Part shown: positions 24,301 through 36,218 of the stretch, one piece after another
How the letters are laid out: the number at the start of each line of letters is the position of its first letter
Position numbering within the stretch: position 1 is the stretch's first letter
Assembly (NCBI GenBank): GCA_012064415.1
Contig: SSNU01000278.1
Coordinates: forward strand, 8,161 to 72,160
Direction of reading: 5' to 3'
DNA: 64,000 nucleotides
From: Gyrodactylus bullatarudis
Taxonomy: Eukaryota; Platyhelminthes; Monogenea; Gyrodactylidea; Gyrodactylidae
Position numbers and translations under genes: made by a program
Notes under the pieces: generated by a model
What the model saw: the letters and a program-made list of their open reading frames with translations, nothing else
The model's database searches: none
Told to the model about the DNA's origin: nothing

Positions 24301-26950
24301 TACCGGTAAAATATCTGACGGGGGACAATTGATAGGATACCGAAAAGCAAAATATCAGCCTTATCAGTTATCAAGAGGTTTAATCATTATAATCGGATCA
24401 TTGGAAGAACTTAGATTTTTTTATATTTTGAAATTGCTGACTGGAACCGATGGAACGAAAGGTTTTAATTTTGAATTTTTCCTGACCATCAGTGTTATTG
24501 GTGAATAAAAATTTTCGTCGATTCTCTTCAGTCTGAATCTTTTGATCTTTCTTAACACTAGCATGGCTTCCAGTCAAAAATCTCAAAATATCGTTTATTA
24601 GGAGTATTGAGGCTTACACAATTCAGAATAGGTTTCAGAATGACTGGCGTCTCATTCACTGAAGAAAGTCTATCTAAGTAACGAAACTTTTTCATCAATA
24701 ATACATTACCTTTTTTTGACTGTTAGGAAAAGTCAACGATCATTTGGCCGACACGTCACGTGCCTCACTTTCTTGCTTACAGTGTTATTGGGAAACACAT
24801 ATTCTTCTTTCGTTAGGATATTGATCCACCCCATCTTCATTATTGATTTTTATGCGTTATTAAAAGAAATGTTGTAAAAACATAAAATAGGTTTGTTAAC
24901 ACGTGTATTGACACCTAGCTATTCATTTTCTTTTCGAATAAACAAGTTAATTCTATTCTTTTGTTATTGCATTCACATTTTATATCTGAATAATCTCAGA
25001 ATTCATGCCAACAAGATCCAACTAGATCTAAAGATAGAATAAATCTCTTCTTTTTATTCAAGAATCACATGGAGAAAATTTGGGAGTACCTACAAGGGAA
25101 ATCTGTTATTTTTTGAATCAATTACAAAATAATAGTTTCATATAAAACAGGCTAACTATATTCGATCATATAACTCAAAATCAAACCATGTCTTTCAAAG
25201 AGAAATAAAGCTCTTTTCTTTCAATACCCCTGTATTAGTCAGTGATAAAATCAGACCATATTATTGATCAGTAGGCCGGTAAAAAGTCGAAATTTGCTAA
25301 TTTCAGCCATAGAATAAAGAGCTCATTTTAGTTTCAATGATATTCTGAGTTTCGAGTAATATTTTTTTATAAGCAAGATAAAATGTTGATAAAAGTTGAC
25401 AATCCTTGAATTGTCGATAAAAGTCGATATATTAACATTGTCAATCCATAACTGTATCAATCCCTTAGATTCATCACTGATACTGTAAAGAATCTTCTCA
25501 GACAATCCCCAGTTTTGAATCCATCCAATGAAAATAAAGTACTTTTATACATACTCTCAAGCGGTTGGTATGTTTAGAGTGGACTTTCTTAATGCTGAAG
25601 CATGTTCTAACAAAGAACACCAAATTCAAGACTGTCAATCTAAGAATGCAATTTTAATGCTATTACATCCCAATATATTGTAATAATTTTGGAGACAAAT
25701 AGATTTTATGTTACAATTACTTGTTTGGCGATCTTGAGAGAAGCTTAGTGTTTTATGTATTTTAAATATCCTTGTAAAGTTACGTCTTTAACGAGGGTAT
25801 AATAGAAAATTGAGACAGACTTTTCTTGGCAGGCTATCTGTATCTCTGGTGTTGTTACTTTTAGTCTTGACTGATTTTGAGTAAGAATTTTTGATTTTTT
25901 CTACCTTTTTTCCAGAAGCTCGGTCGAAAAATTTGAGGGTCTAGAAAGCAGCTAAATATTGAAAGTACCCAGGATGTAGGTATTGAATCCAAAACCTGTA
26001 AATTACTTCAGAAACAAAATCAATCATACAATACATTCATAAGAGTTAACCAGTTATTATAATAATTATGGAAATTTCTGCGATTCATTTAATAACAGAT
26101 GAAATTTAATATCTATCTGTGGAATAAACGTCTCCTAGTAAATTATCCCAAAACACACAATTCCAGACATCCCTATAGATTTATTTCAACCGCTCTAAAT
26201 ATTTTTACTACAAATAATTCTACTAGGTTTCAGAATAATTCAGAGGTTCTGCGGTGCGAGACACGGTCTGGGAATTAACAAAAAGGTACTGGTCGGAGGC
26301 CCCAGGCAATATACACCTACACTTTACACCTCTAACTTTACTGTTACACGACCGAGGCTTTAGCAAAAAACTCGGTTATTGCCAGATTAAAATCTATAAT
26401 TTTATTAATATTTGATTTGATTTTTTATGATTGAGATATTTATTAAGATTTCAGATTCCCCGATGGAACAGAATTTAAAGATTATCGACAATAACTGAAT
26501 CTTAATGGTCTATTGCATAAACCTTTTTGGACGTGTAAAGAGTAACAGGCTACTAATCTCTTTTCAGTTCACAACAGAAGGTATATACCAACATTCACTA
26601 TAGAGATACTAAAAAATATTGTGATATCTCTTGAAAAAATAGAAAATTAAGCACGAATTCCTATACAAATTAAGTTGACATTATCTCGTACCCTTTGAAG
26701 AGAACTATTCATTTAGTATGAAAGTTGTTTACATGCAACTTTATACCCCCAACGTTTATATTGTTTTCTTTTCTCATGTAGAGAGTTATCTGACCTGATC
26801 ATAAGAATTCGCATATTTTATCGTTGCTAACATTCACTCCTCCTATTCTTACACATGCTTTTTATTCTTTTACGGATTCAGTTTGTAAAGGAGATTACAT
26901 TCATTTGTTATTAAATCGACATAAAATTTAGCAAGGTTGGTGGGGTCCGT
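21315..26950. other. Non-coding stretch with palindromic repeats
   Basis: A fold-back family member spans about 22,200-22,680. At 23,850-24,260 is a diverged relative of the palindrome at 43.26 kb (shared ATCGATTTCGAAGATTTGAA and its complement). A short relatively GC-rich patch at 26,245-26,360 has no identifiable nature. No gene recognised. Confidence 0.45.
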
Positions 26951-27188
26951 TTCATGCTGAAAACAAGTTTTCCTTCTACACTGGGCGTTTATCATTTTCA
27001 GATAGGACATAGAAATTTGTTTTCAAACTACACAAGATAATACAAAACAACCCCATACAACTATGAACAGTTTTACGTTTATTTCGGTCATTATTCAAAA
27101 TGTTGTTATCTCTGGAAACAGATGTATTTAGTTTTCGATTGCTTTTATTGATCTGGGTTAGTTTTCTAGTAACACAAAACATATTAAT

Positions 27189-27443
27189 ACAGTGCCCTGC
27201 GAAACTCATGGATTCAGAAAATTATCATCTTTTTTAATAAACGATCGATAGATAGACACACGAAATACGCTCAATTAAATGATTAGTTATTTTTTTAGCC
27301 TTTTGATCTTTTTTGAATTCATTTTGATTTCCCGCCTTAAATAATGACTAATGGTTAAATCTGATTCGATTTTTGAAATCCTTACGAAAAATTAATTACT
27401 TTTCTTATTCTCTGATATCCATGAGTTTCGCAGAGCACTGATA
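27189..27443. mobile_element. Tc1/mariner-like MITE
   Basis: The left end TACAGTGCCCTGCGAAACTC, continuing into CATGG, is mirrored by CCATGAGTTTCGCAGAGCAC followed by TGATA at the right. The ends agree over more than 20 bp with one clear mismatch and start at TA, as expected for Tc1-like transposons. The interior of about 200 bp has no transposase. The minus-strand frame 26,976-27,209 starts inside this terminal repeat and is not a gene. Confidence 0.55.
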
Positions 27444-28264
27444 GCCTTAAGTGGGGGGATCTGGGCTTAATCTTGCTCAGAATTTTTTTTACTTTTATTT
27501 TAAATAATTTACAACACATATGGTTTAGAATATATGAATAAATCGGCTACAACAGGACCAATTGTATTAAAAGGATGAAAATTTCTCTGAATTTCTTGCC
27601 ATATTGTGCGAACTAAGTAAATATATACAGTCGTGGACAGAACTGGTGGAGTAAGCCATTCCGACAAAAATAAAGCGGCATATACCACGAAAAGGTGTAT
27701 AGATCAAAATTTTGCAAGAAATCCAAAGGTAGTAATATTTTGTTCGAAAATTAATGTTTAGGGCCGCAAAATTTTTATGGGTCAAAATTGATTACTTTAG
27801 AGGTTAATACTGACTTTATTATTTGTAATAGATTCTAAAATTCAAAATAGAAAAGAAATAAAATCTCATATATGTACTTTCAAGTAGTTATATTATAAAT
27901 TATTATTAATATAACAGTATATTTAATTTAAATCTTAGATCAATAACAATGATTTTGTAATTTTGTGATTCAATATTAGATATTGAACCAGGAATTGAGA
28001 CTGACAAGACCTGGCGAAATATAATTCTTTTGTTAAATTTTAATTGATGAATATTTCCAATTATCTGGACGTTTATGAAAATGTACGTATATTTTTATCT
28101 AATAATAATGTGTTTGTTCCCAATAACTATTAGACAAGAACGAGAAATACGATCAATAAGATTTTTAAAATTAAATTTCGATATCTTGGCCTTTCTTTTA
28201 CAGAAAATTATTCTTGGAAGATAACTGATTTCCTCAAAGATATTTTTACTAAGAATTACTTGAA
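27444..28264. other. Non-coding stretch
   Basis: Nothing gene-like is seen. TATACAGTCGTGGACAGAAC at about 27,624 looks like an isolated Tc1-type terminal repeat, but I found no partner end. Confidence 0.35.
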
Positions 28265-29270
28265 TTAACCCTCATACGGTTAGAAAAAAAACTAAAGTAG
28301 ATGAATGAGTGGGGTCAGTTTGACCCCAAGTATAAATCTATTTATTTTCATTACAAAGTTGGCAAACTGTCACATAATGGTCATTACAAACATAACTATT
28401 ACAATTATAACATCTAGTTTTTGTTTTCTTAACATTATTTCTTGGACAGATACTGCATCTTGATCTAGCTGGACTTGAACAAGTGAATTTCCTTGGAGGC
28501 TCCATCAGTTCAAGTGATGTGTCTAAAGTTCTTTTTCTGAGACATGATGTATTCTTCATTAGTTCTTTGGAGAGCGTTCTAAGAAATTCTCTTCTAGCTT
28601 TCTTAGGACTTTTTATTTGGTCGTGCCATTTCAAGCTGAATAGCACAAACGCATTGTACCCAGCAATATCTATCATGTTCCAGAAAAGCATAAGGGGCCA
28701 GCTTAAGGTTTTTCTTCTACACGAATAATTTTCGACTAATTGATCCAATACATTTACTCCACCTTTTGTGAAATTGTAGTATCAAATGACTTCGGGAGTT
28801 TGAGGTGGGTTCGGTCTCAAATCGGGATGTAAGGTTGATAAAATTAGGACTGGCTTGTTCTTTTTCTGACCATATCTAAGAATGCTTGTCTGTTCAGAAT
28901 AAATTATTTGTTGATGGTCTTTCTCGATTTTCTTATTCTGAAAACTATGAGGTTAAAATTTTCTTGATTTTCTCACAGTACCAAAATAAGGAGTTTTCTT
29001 AGATCTAAGAAAGTTGGAAACCTCCAAAGAACTGAAAAAATTATCGGCTGTTATCGTTCTTCCCTGGTTCAAAAAGTTGAATGATAATTCCTTGACAACA
29101 AGTTGTCCTTGGCCTTTATCTATCGAATTACCTTCTTTTCCACAATAAATCTGGGCATTTAGTAAATATGAATTTTCAGAATCCAAATTTTGATTCTATA
29201 TTTTCCCGGTTTTGAGGGGATATACATTTTGAAAGGACATCTTCCTCTGAAACTAACGAGCTGCTCATCA
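28265..29270 (-). pseudogene. piggyBac transposase pseudogene with right terminal end
   Basis: Reading on the minus strand, a DEQLVSFRGRCPFKMYIPSK segment near 29,270-29,210 is the first catalytic-aspartate motif of piggyBac transposases. A frameshift follows, then YLLNAQIYCGK and GRTITADNFFSSLE (29,186-28,953). A further segment with an in-frame stop contains TKGGVNVLDQLV (about 28,780-28,735), and the last frame (28,748-28,338) ends with the C-terminal zinc finger CSICPRN..KTKTRCYNC...CNDHYVTVCQLC. TTAA at 28,265-28,268 followed by CCCTCATACGG, with GGGGTCAGTTTGACCCC just inside, is the element end. Several frameshifts and stops make it inactive. The N-terminal third and the other end were not found. 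The frame at 29,351-29,557 might be a shred of it but I cannot support that. Confidence 0.85.
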
Positions 29271-32200
29271 AAAAATCATGAAAAAATTATCAGTTTTCTT
29301 ATAAAAATTTAAAAAAATTTCCAACAGTAAATTTTTTATAAATTTAAACTCTATTTCAACTTAATAATATTATCATCAATAGGTCTTTGAAGGGAACATA
29401 AAGTTGAGCGAAAGAAATTTTGTTTTCCGAAAAAATATTCTTTTTGATGCTTCAGATAGATTCTTCGTGATATGTAATACATATTATGAATCCCTAAAAT
29501 CATTAATTCTTTCCAAATTGACGTGGGTTTGATTATATGATTACGACTCCTCGCCACTCGGCTTAAGACATAATCTTATACTTTGGTACTCGCCTCATTA
29601 AAGCTCTTGATAGGTGGACAATGTAAGTATTCGAACGATTGGTCAGTGTACTTGTCCGGGTAGAAGATTTCAGGGTCAAATTAGAGAACAGTTGCCCCCT
29701 CTTATTTCTTGGTGATTATTTTGATATGGAATTTGAGCAGAAACCAAAAGTATTTTTGAGAGTAAAGGTTTTTTGAAAGGGTGTGGAACAGTTGGATGTT
29801 AGTAAGAGAGTAGTGTAATGAGTAAGTACATTCAGATGGTCACTAAGCTTGTTATTTCTTTGTTTTGGAGACGAAAAAAGACCCCCTAACTTGAGAAAAA
29901 GTTTGGATATCTTCTTATCAGAATCTATGTACGATCAACCAAGCACAGAGAATTCTTCAGCAAAAAAAGTTCTTATTTTTGCACAGAAAATTTAAGGTTT
30001 ATACAGAAACCCTACTCATAAGTATGATGATGATTTCGAAAACTAAATTAAAAAGGGCAGAGGGAAGAGGGTAATTTTTGGTTCATAAGTCTAACTGTAG
30101 TAACAGATTTAAATTCTTACTTTCTTGATAAATATGGCGCTTCATCAAATGACGGAAATATGTGTGTGTACTATTAGACTTTAAAGTGTGTAATTTAACA
30201 CCACCTTTCGCCTGCTCGTTAGGTTGTCTTTTGGTTTATATTTGCGGCCAATTCAATTGGACTTGGACAAAAAACATGAATAGGAGGAGATTTAATCAGA
30301 TGCATTGTTTTTGCAAATTCTAATGCACAATAAATAAATATGGAGATGGGAATTTAGGAATAAATCCCCCCTCTTACTGTATTAAAAAAAACGAATTTCA
30401 TTATCGTATTCATAAATTTTTGATCACTTTCTAACTTAGAAATCAACAAGAATTCTAACTTTATTTCAAAGTTCATCTCTCTGTGATCATGTTTTAAGAT
30501 AAATCTTGCAAAAGTTCCATTGTCGAGCAGCAGTTCTGGGTTGAATTGTAAGACTAGATTTATTGCTCAAGATTTTCTCAAAGTAGCGTTTTACTAGGCC
30601 GTTCGATTGGAAATTTGTTTTAACTACAACTAAGCTATTCTCAATGAATTTGGAAATTTATGATCGTAACAATAATTTCATTTTTTTCACCGAAAACCGA
30701 TTTTTTTGGAAACCGATTTAAAAGGCACACTTTTACCGATCAAAGATGAAAATTTTGTGTGAGAGGGATCAAACTTTATTTTTCAGGATCATCATTAGAC
30801 CAGGAAAACAAAATATTCAGAATATTTTTACTGCTTGAAAATTAATAAATTATAATGATCCTAGATAAGTCCAAATTGACAATTCTCTTTAAAAATAAAT
30901 AGCGAAATTATAATTCCTTTTCTATTGATGATTCAGAAAAATAACGTTTGATTCCTCTCACACCTTGAGATGATTAAAAATTGTCAACCAAAAGTTTGAT
31001 AAAAATCATAAATTCTTTGATTCATCAAGAATAGGTTTAGTTGACTACCACGCAAATGTAGCCAGTTACTTATGACGATTGACTTGGGTTCTATTGATCT
31101 TTTGAAATAAAAAAATAGTGGATTTTCAAGCTATACCCGGAGTTGATAAGTTTACTGTACTGGGAAAATATTTCATATATGACCTTAAGCCATGATTTAA
31201 ATCATTTCAATCTACGTTTTCCCATCGTTTCTATATCATGCTGATTCTTCAAGAGGGCTTCCCAATCGAAAATTTCCATTCTGTCAATTATTAATTTCTT
31301 AGTTTTATCCTTTTAATATGCATATCGAACGGTTTCACTCTAATTTTTAATTTTAATATTTTATTTAAGTTTACCGATAACACTGATAAGAAGGGAGCTT
31401 TTCCAATAGACCTTTATGAATTCTAAACATTTTTTAGCATTGAAGTGTATTTTGAAAATATACTTCTTCATTATCACATTCTAGCTTTTGAAACCTAAAT
31501 TCTTGAATGAATCGCAAGCTATGAGAAGCGTGTTAGATCTTTCGACCTTTTTTTTAAACCTTTAGAGAACTTGAGGAAATTTTTTCAAGGAACATTGCTT
31601 AGATTGAAAATTTAATTTTTTTCAAAAACCAACTTTACCTTTTTAGAGCCTGAAAAGAAGAGATAACTTAAAGATGATCACACTTTTTAAAGTTACCTGT
31701 CCGATATATGACCCACCAGGGCTAGAAGGATTAAGCTTTTGATATTCTTAACAAAAGGAAATGTCTAATTCCTATTTTACTTTGATATTTGAAAATCCCA
31801 TAAACCTATTTGGTTATGGTCTTGAAATAATAAAGAATTTCCGACAATTCGTTTATTTGTCCAAAATTAAGATAATTGTTAGATTGATTAGAAACATTTT
31901 CCTGGATTGAATCGATTAAAATCTTTCAATAAAAATGTTCTCTCTTCTTCACAGAATCCCAAAAATATAATCCAATCAAGCTAGAAGATAAATACGGTAT
32001 ATATTTTCATCAATTTTTATGTCGATAAAAGATCGTCTAATAAAATACAATTTCGAATAGGGTTCATTTCTAAAGGTTTCGGCACCGAGAATGTCTAGTA
32101 CTTTCTTCAGGGATGATCACGATGATTGAGAATCAACGTAAGTTCCAAAATTTAGGAAAGCATTTCTGTCAATGAGCTGCTATTTAAATTATGATTTACT

Positions 32201-34090
32201 CTACACGCCATTATGAATGGTTCAAAAATTTCTTATTTTTCCTGTGCTATGTAGCAAAACCTGAAAGATAAAAAATCTAGTAATAGGATCTGAAATGAAT
32301 TGAAATAAATCATCTTAGTTGATTCGTTCAATGTTCCTACTAGTTCATCGTACTATCCTTTGGAAAACTGATCGATTTTCTTTGGTAACTTACTTTTCTA
32401 GCTATTCTGATAAAATCTCTAGTTAGTCTAGAACCAGGTCTAGATATCCGAATGAATCGAAAAGAATTATTTTGACATTAATCGATATTTTCACAAACCA
32501 AGAAACTATTCAATCAACTTGATTTGTTTCGATTTTTACAGACCCTTCAGAGTATGAGTCAATAAAAAGTTTGTTCCCCAGTTCTAAGATTTCAAAATGT
32601 TCATGCTGCAAAAAAAATTGGAATTCTGAATAAGCGGGATATTCTCAGCATTTTCGTATAAAGGATTCTTTGGAAACCAAAGTATCTTTTTATCAATGGG
32701 TGACTGATCTTTTAAAGTTGTCATCAGTGAAAATAAAATCATTTAAAATAGGGTAAACATCTCATAAGAACAAAATTTAAATAAACTGCATTCTCAAGAT
32801 AATTTCTGTAGTATTTTTTGATACTAAAAGGTTTAAATTTTACCTTTACTGTTTATTTAATATAGACAATTGTACTTTAATAAATTTGTTTTCTTATTCG
32901 AATTATGTATCATTCACGGATGATTGATCTGTCTTATTTATTAACCTTCCCTTGGAGAAAAGAATAGCTATAATTATAGCTAAGATGTATGATTGACAAA
33001 CTATGGAGAGATTTTCAGATCTAGGAAAAGATGGAAGTGCCCAAAGCAATCATTCCTTTGAGATTGTGTCATGTTGAAGTTTTGGTTTTCTGATACCTCG
33101 AAAAATGAGAATTTTATCAATACACAAGCTTGGGATATCTTTATGGTCATTCTTTAATCTGATTGGACAGCATGAATGAGACCATGAAAACGCTCTAAAT
33201 ATTTTCGTAAATCAGAACATGAAAATTTTTTGAAACTTAGGTCAATATTAGAATTCTCAGCCATGGTCATCCAAACGTTTCGACGGTGATTTTCTTCACA
33301 CGTCTTACGACTGAAGAATTCTAATATTGACCTAAGTTTCAAAAAATTTTATTATAAAACTAATTTTAGATCATTTTTCACTGATTCAGAAATGAAAATT
33401 TTTCATTTCGATTTTCAAAAGTGTGTTTTGGTCAGTTAAAACGTGATTAATGCATACGGAACATCGTTGAGGGATAGATGGGAGAGCCAAAGTAAAATAT
33501 AAAAGAAATTAAAATATTAAATTTTTACTAAATGAAATAACCTAGGCTAGAATCGATATATGGAACGTGTACTTTTTCACAGTAAAAAACAAATCCAGTG
33601 TATTACTGTTATCTTGAGATTTTTTATCTCATTATATCTCATGATATTTCCTAGATGATTACAATTGTTATTGATAACTTAAACCAAAAGGGAAGTTATC
33701 CAGGTAAAGAAAAAATGTACAATTCACTATGCTGTAAATAAATAAGTTAACACTTTAGAAAAGTGTTTTTTTCAACCACAACAATTATCCCTTTCCATAC
33801 AACTCATACAAGATATTGTACTAATATTGATTAGAAGGTTTGAATGGTTTTATTTTCTCTAACACGAATTGGACGAGAAGCAATAGTATACATTTCATAG
33901 AATGAATATACATCCTCTTTTGTTCTAACCAATCAGGTTTTTTCCATTCTCCCAAAAATAAATACGATTATGCATACATGCAAGAAAGTGGGACAAGTGT
34001 AATATATCTCAATGAATTTATCTCTGAATAGTTTTATAAATTGTATTTTCAAAGAAATTAATCTCCTTTATTTTCCTTTCCGACATTTAG
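29271..34090. other. Non-coding stretch upstream of the formin locus
   Basis: Holds a fold-back arm pair at about 30,640-31,030, a hammerhead-like motif at 32,076-32,110 and the hairpin MITE at 33,222-33,350. If the exon at 34,091 belongs to the formin gene, earlier exons or a promoter should lie in or beyond this stretch. I could not identify them. Confidence 0.4.
33222..33350. repeat. Hairpin MITE with AAACTTAGGTCAATATTAGA arms (copy 1)
   Basis: Arms TTGAAACTTAGGTCAATATT..AGAATTCT (left) and AGAATTCTAATATTGACCTA..AGTTTCAA (right) form a perfect stem of about 30 bp. The left arm continues into CAGCCATGGTCATCCAAACG. Copies at 50,525-50,675 and 61,573-61,687 lie in formin introns. The ends (AAATTTTATTATA) are T/A rich, compatible with TA insertion. 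No coding capacity. Confidence 0.7.
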
Positions 34091-35998
34091 TACACACCAA
34101 CCGGTTCGGATTATTCAAAGTCGTATTTGTCGACCAGTTCATCATATTCAAACCCTTACCGAGATCCAAAGTCATACTTGTCAAGTTCCTTTAAGACGGG
34201 TGCTAAAATCTCAACAGGTTTGGCTAGCAGTACGCTAGCCAAATCTGACTCTTTCGGCACCTATTCAGATTACAATAATAGACAGCGATCTACAAACAGC
34301 CTTACCTATTCATCAACAACAAATAATAATAACCGGAAATTCACCGAATTCTCCACAGAAGAAGACTCTGATCTTGATAACATAAACTCAGATCAGGAGA
34401 TAATTCTAGTAAGCCAATCAGCCACAACTGACGATATATTAATTTCCAATTACGAGAGTATCTCAAGAAAGAAGAAATTCAAAATGAGTCGATATTCAGT
34501 ATCCTCCAATCAAAGTGATAATAGAAATAATTTCAGTCAAACATCCGATGACATATTTCTTCCCTCAATCACTAATAGTAATGACCCAGCAAAAGCTAAC
34601 ATATCAACAGAATCGGTCAGTAGACGTATGAATATTGGCGGACGTTATCTTCGTCAATTATCTGGCAATAACAATAGTACAGAGAGCTCATCAAGCCAAA
34701 ACCTCAAGTCCTCTTGGCGACAATCTGTGTACGGTGTGGATTACACGAGCAAAAAAGAGTCTGAGGACAAGCAATTCTCAGAGTTGGATAAGCGAAGAAT
34801 CGAAAGAGAGCGACAACTTGAACAAGATCGGCAGAAGCAAATCCAGCTTGAAATTGAACGTGAGAATCGACGTCTTCGTCAACTAGAACGTAAAGCGAAA
34901 TGGGAAAATGATGAAACAAAAATCAAGGAAATCGAAGAGGAGATATCCCGGCGAAAGTTGATAAATGAACAACTTTTAGCAGAGGAGAAACTGAAAAAGG
35001 AAGAGTCCGAAAGACGAGGTCTCGTAAGGCAATCTTCGTACGTACCTAATCATCGTGAGTCAATTGATCGTGTTAGTGAATGGCAGAGTAAAAATCCCGA
35101 ACCAAAACCAGTCCAAGAGAAGTCCCCTGATAACTGGCCTTCTAATATTGACATGATACCTAAAAATTCAGAAGTCCCAACGAATGGAAATAATTCAAAT
35201 GGTAATTCTAGGCCATCTCTAGCGAATAAATGGCAGAATAGTCTTCAAAATTCCTCTAAACCAGTAAAGTCATTCGGCCAAAGTTATACTCCAAAAATTC
35301 AAACAGAAACCCCATCACCCCCTTCTGTGGAAGAAAATAAAATCAACAACAATACAAGATCATCATATAGAGCTCGTTCAGAAATTCCAGAAACAATTCA
35401 ACCTATAACGCCTGCAGTACAGAGGCGTCAATTGAATAACAATATGATACCAATTCCAGAGAAGAAAGAAGCCCCGGTGGAAAAGCCCAAACAGGAAACC
35501 CTTAATCCTGAACCTGTCATAATGAAACGAAATATGAGAGCACAATCAGTTTGTTCGGAAAGAAATCCCGCGTCAAACTCTTATACGACAAAACACACCG
35601 ATATTGATGCTCTCTTGCGTAATAAATGCAATGGTAAGAAATTATCCGCAAAGGAAGCAATAAAACAGCTTCAGAGAGATGGCTCGTTATTTTGTGATGA
35701 GTATTACACAGACTCTGATGAGCTTAGTGAGGAAGAAGATTTGAAAGATTTCCCAACGAAAAAGATGAATGAAATATTCAAGAATCAAAAAATAAAGGAA
35801 ATTTACGACAAGTTACCAATACCTGTCCAGAATATATTACTTAAAACAAAAGGAAGGCAAATAAAATTCAAAGATCTAATCACCTGTTGTAAGAATGGCT
35901 TGTATGGCAGACAAATAACGGATGAAGAAGAAAAGGCATTCAAAGGCTACAAAAGTGCAGAAGAGATGATTGAAAACTTTGGTATCGATTTGAAAAAT
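34091..35998 (+). CDS. Large 5' coding exon, putative N-terminal extension of the formin
   Basis: An uninterrupted frame of 636 codons lies between a good acceptor (TTTTCCTTTCCGACATTTAG, AG at 34,089-34,090) and a consensus donor (AAT|GTAAGT at 35,999). No initiating ATG is needed at its start, since the frame is open from the acceptor, so at least one earlier exon is implied. The product is rich in Ser/Asn, has a near-repeat (SKSYLS/PKSYLS) at its start, a charged, probably single-helix or coiled-coil segment at about residues 229-310 (RRIERERQLEQDRQKQIQLE...), and a more ordered end (KLPIPVQNILLKTKGRQIKF...). I do not recognise a domain. Its end is in phase 0, but the canonical FHOD exon 220 nt downstream begins 'TT ATG', so direct splicing breaks the frame. 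It may belong to a long formin isoform using another junction (for example GT at 35,982, which restores frame) or to a different gene. Confidence 0.6.
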
Positions 35999-36218
35999 GT
36001 AAGTTATTTTACAATATTACTTTGAAGTAGATACAAGAATATATATATATTCATTAAGTTTTCCGGTTATTAAAGAATAAAAGATTATCCTAATCAATCA
36101 AATTTAGCGCTAATTTCTATTGGCTCCAATCTGTTAAGATTTTTGTTTAAGTATATCATTTTTATCAATTTGTAACTATTTGGATATTTGAATTATGTAA
36201 ATTTAATTAACACCAGTT

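Noticed and set aside
26245..26360. GC-richer patch considered as a tRNA gene or SINE head
   Set aside because: No cloverleaf could be folded by eye and no A/B box pair was convincing.
26976..27209. 77-codon minus-strand frame beginning MSFAGHCINM
   Set aside because: Starts within a Tc1-like terminal repeat, and the rest has no similarity I recognise.
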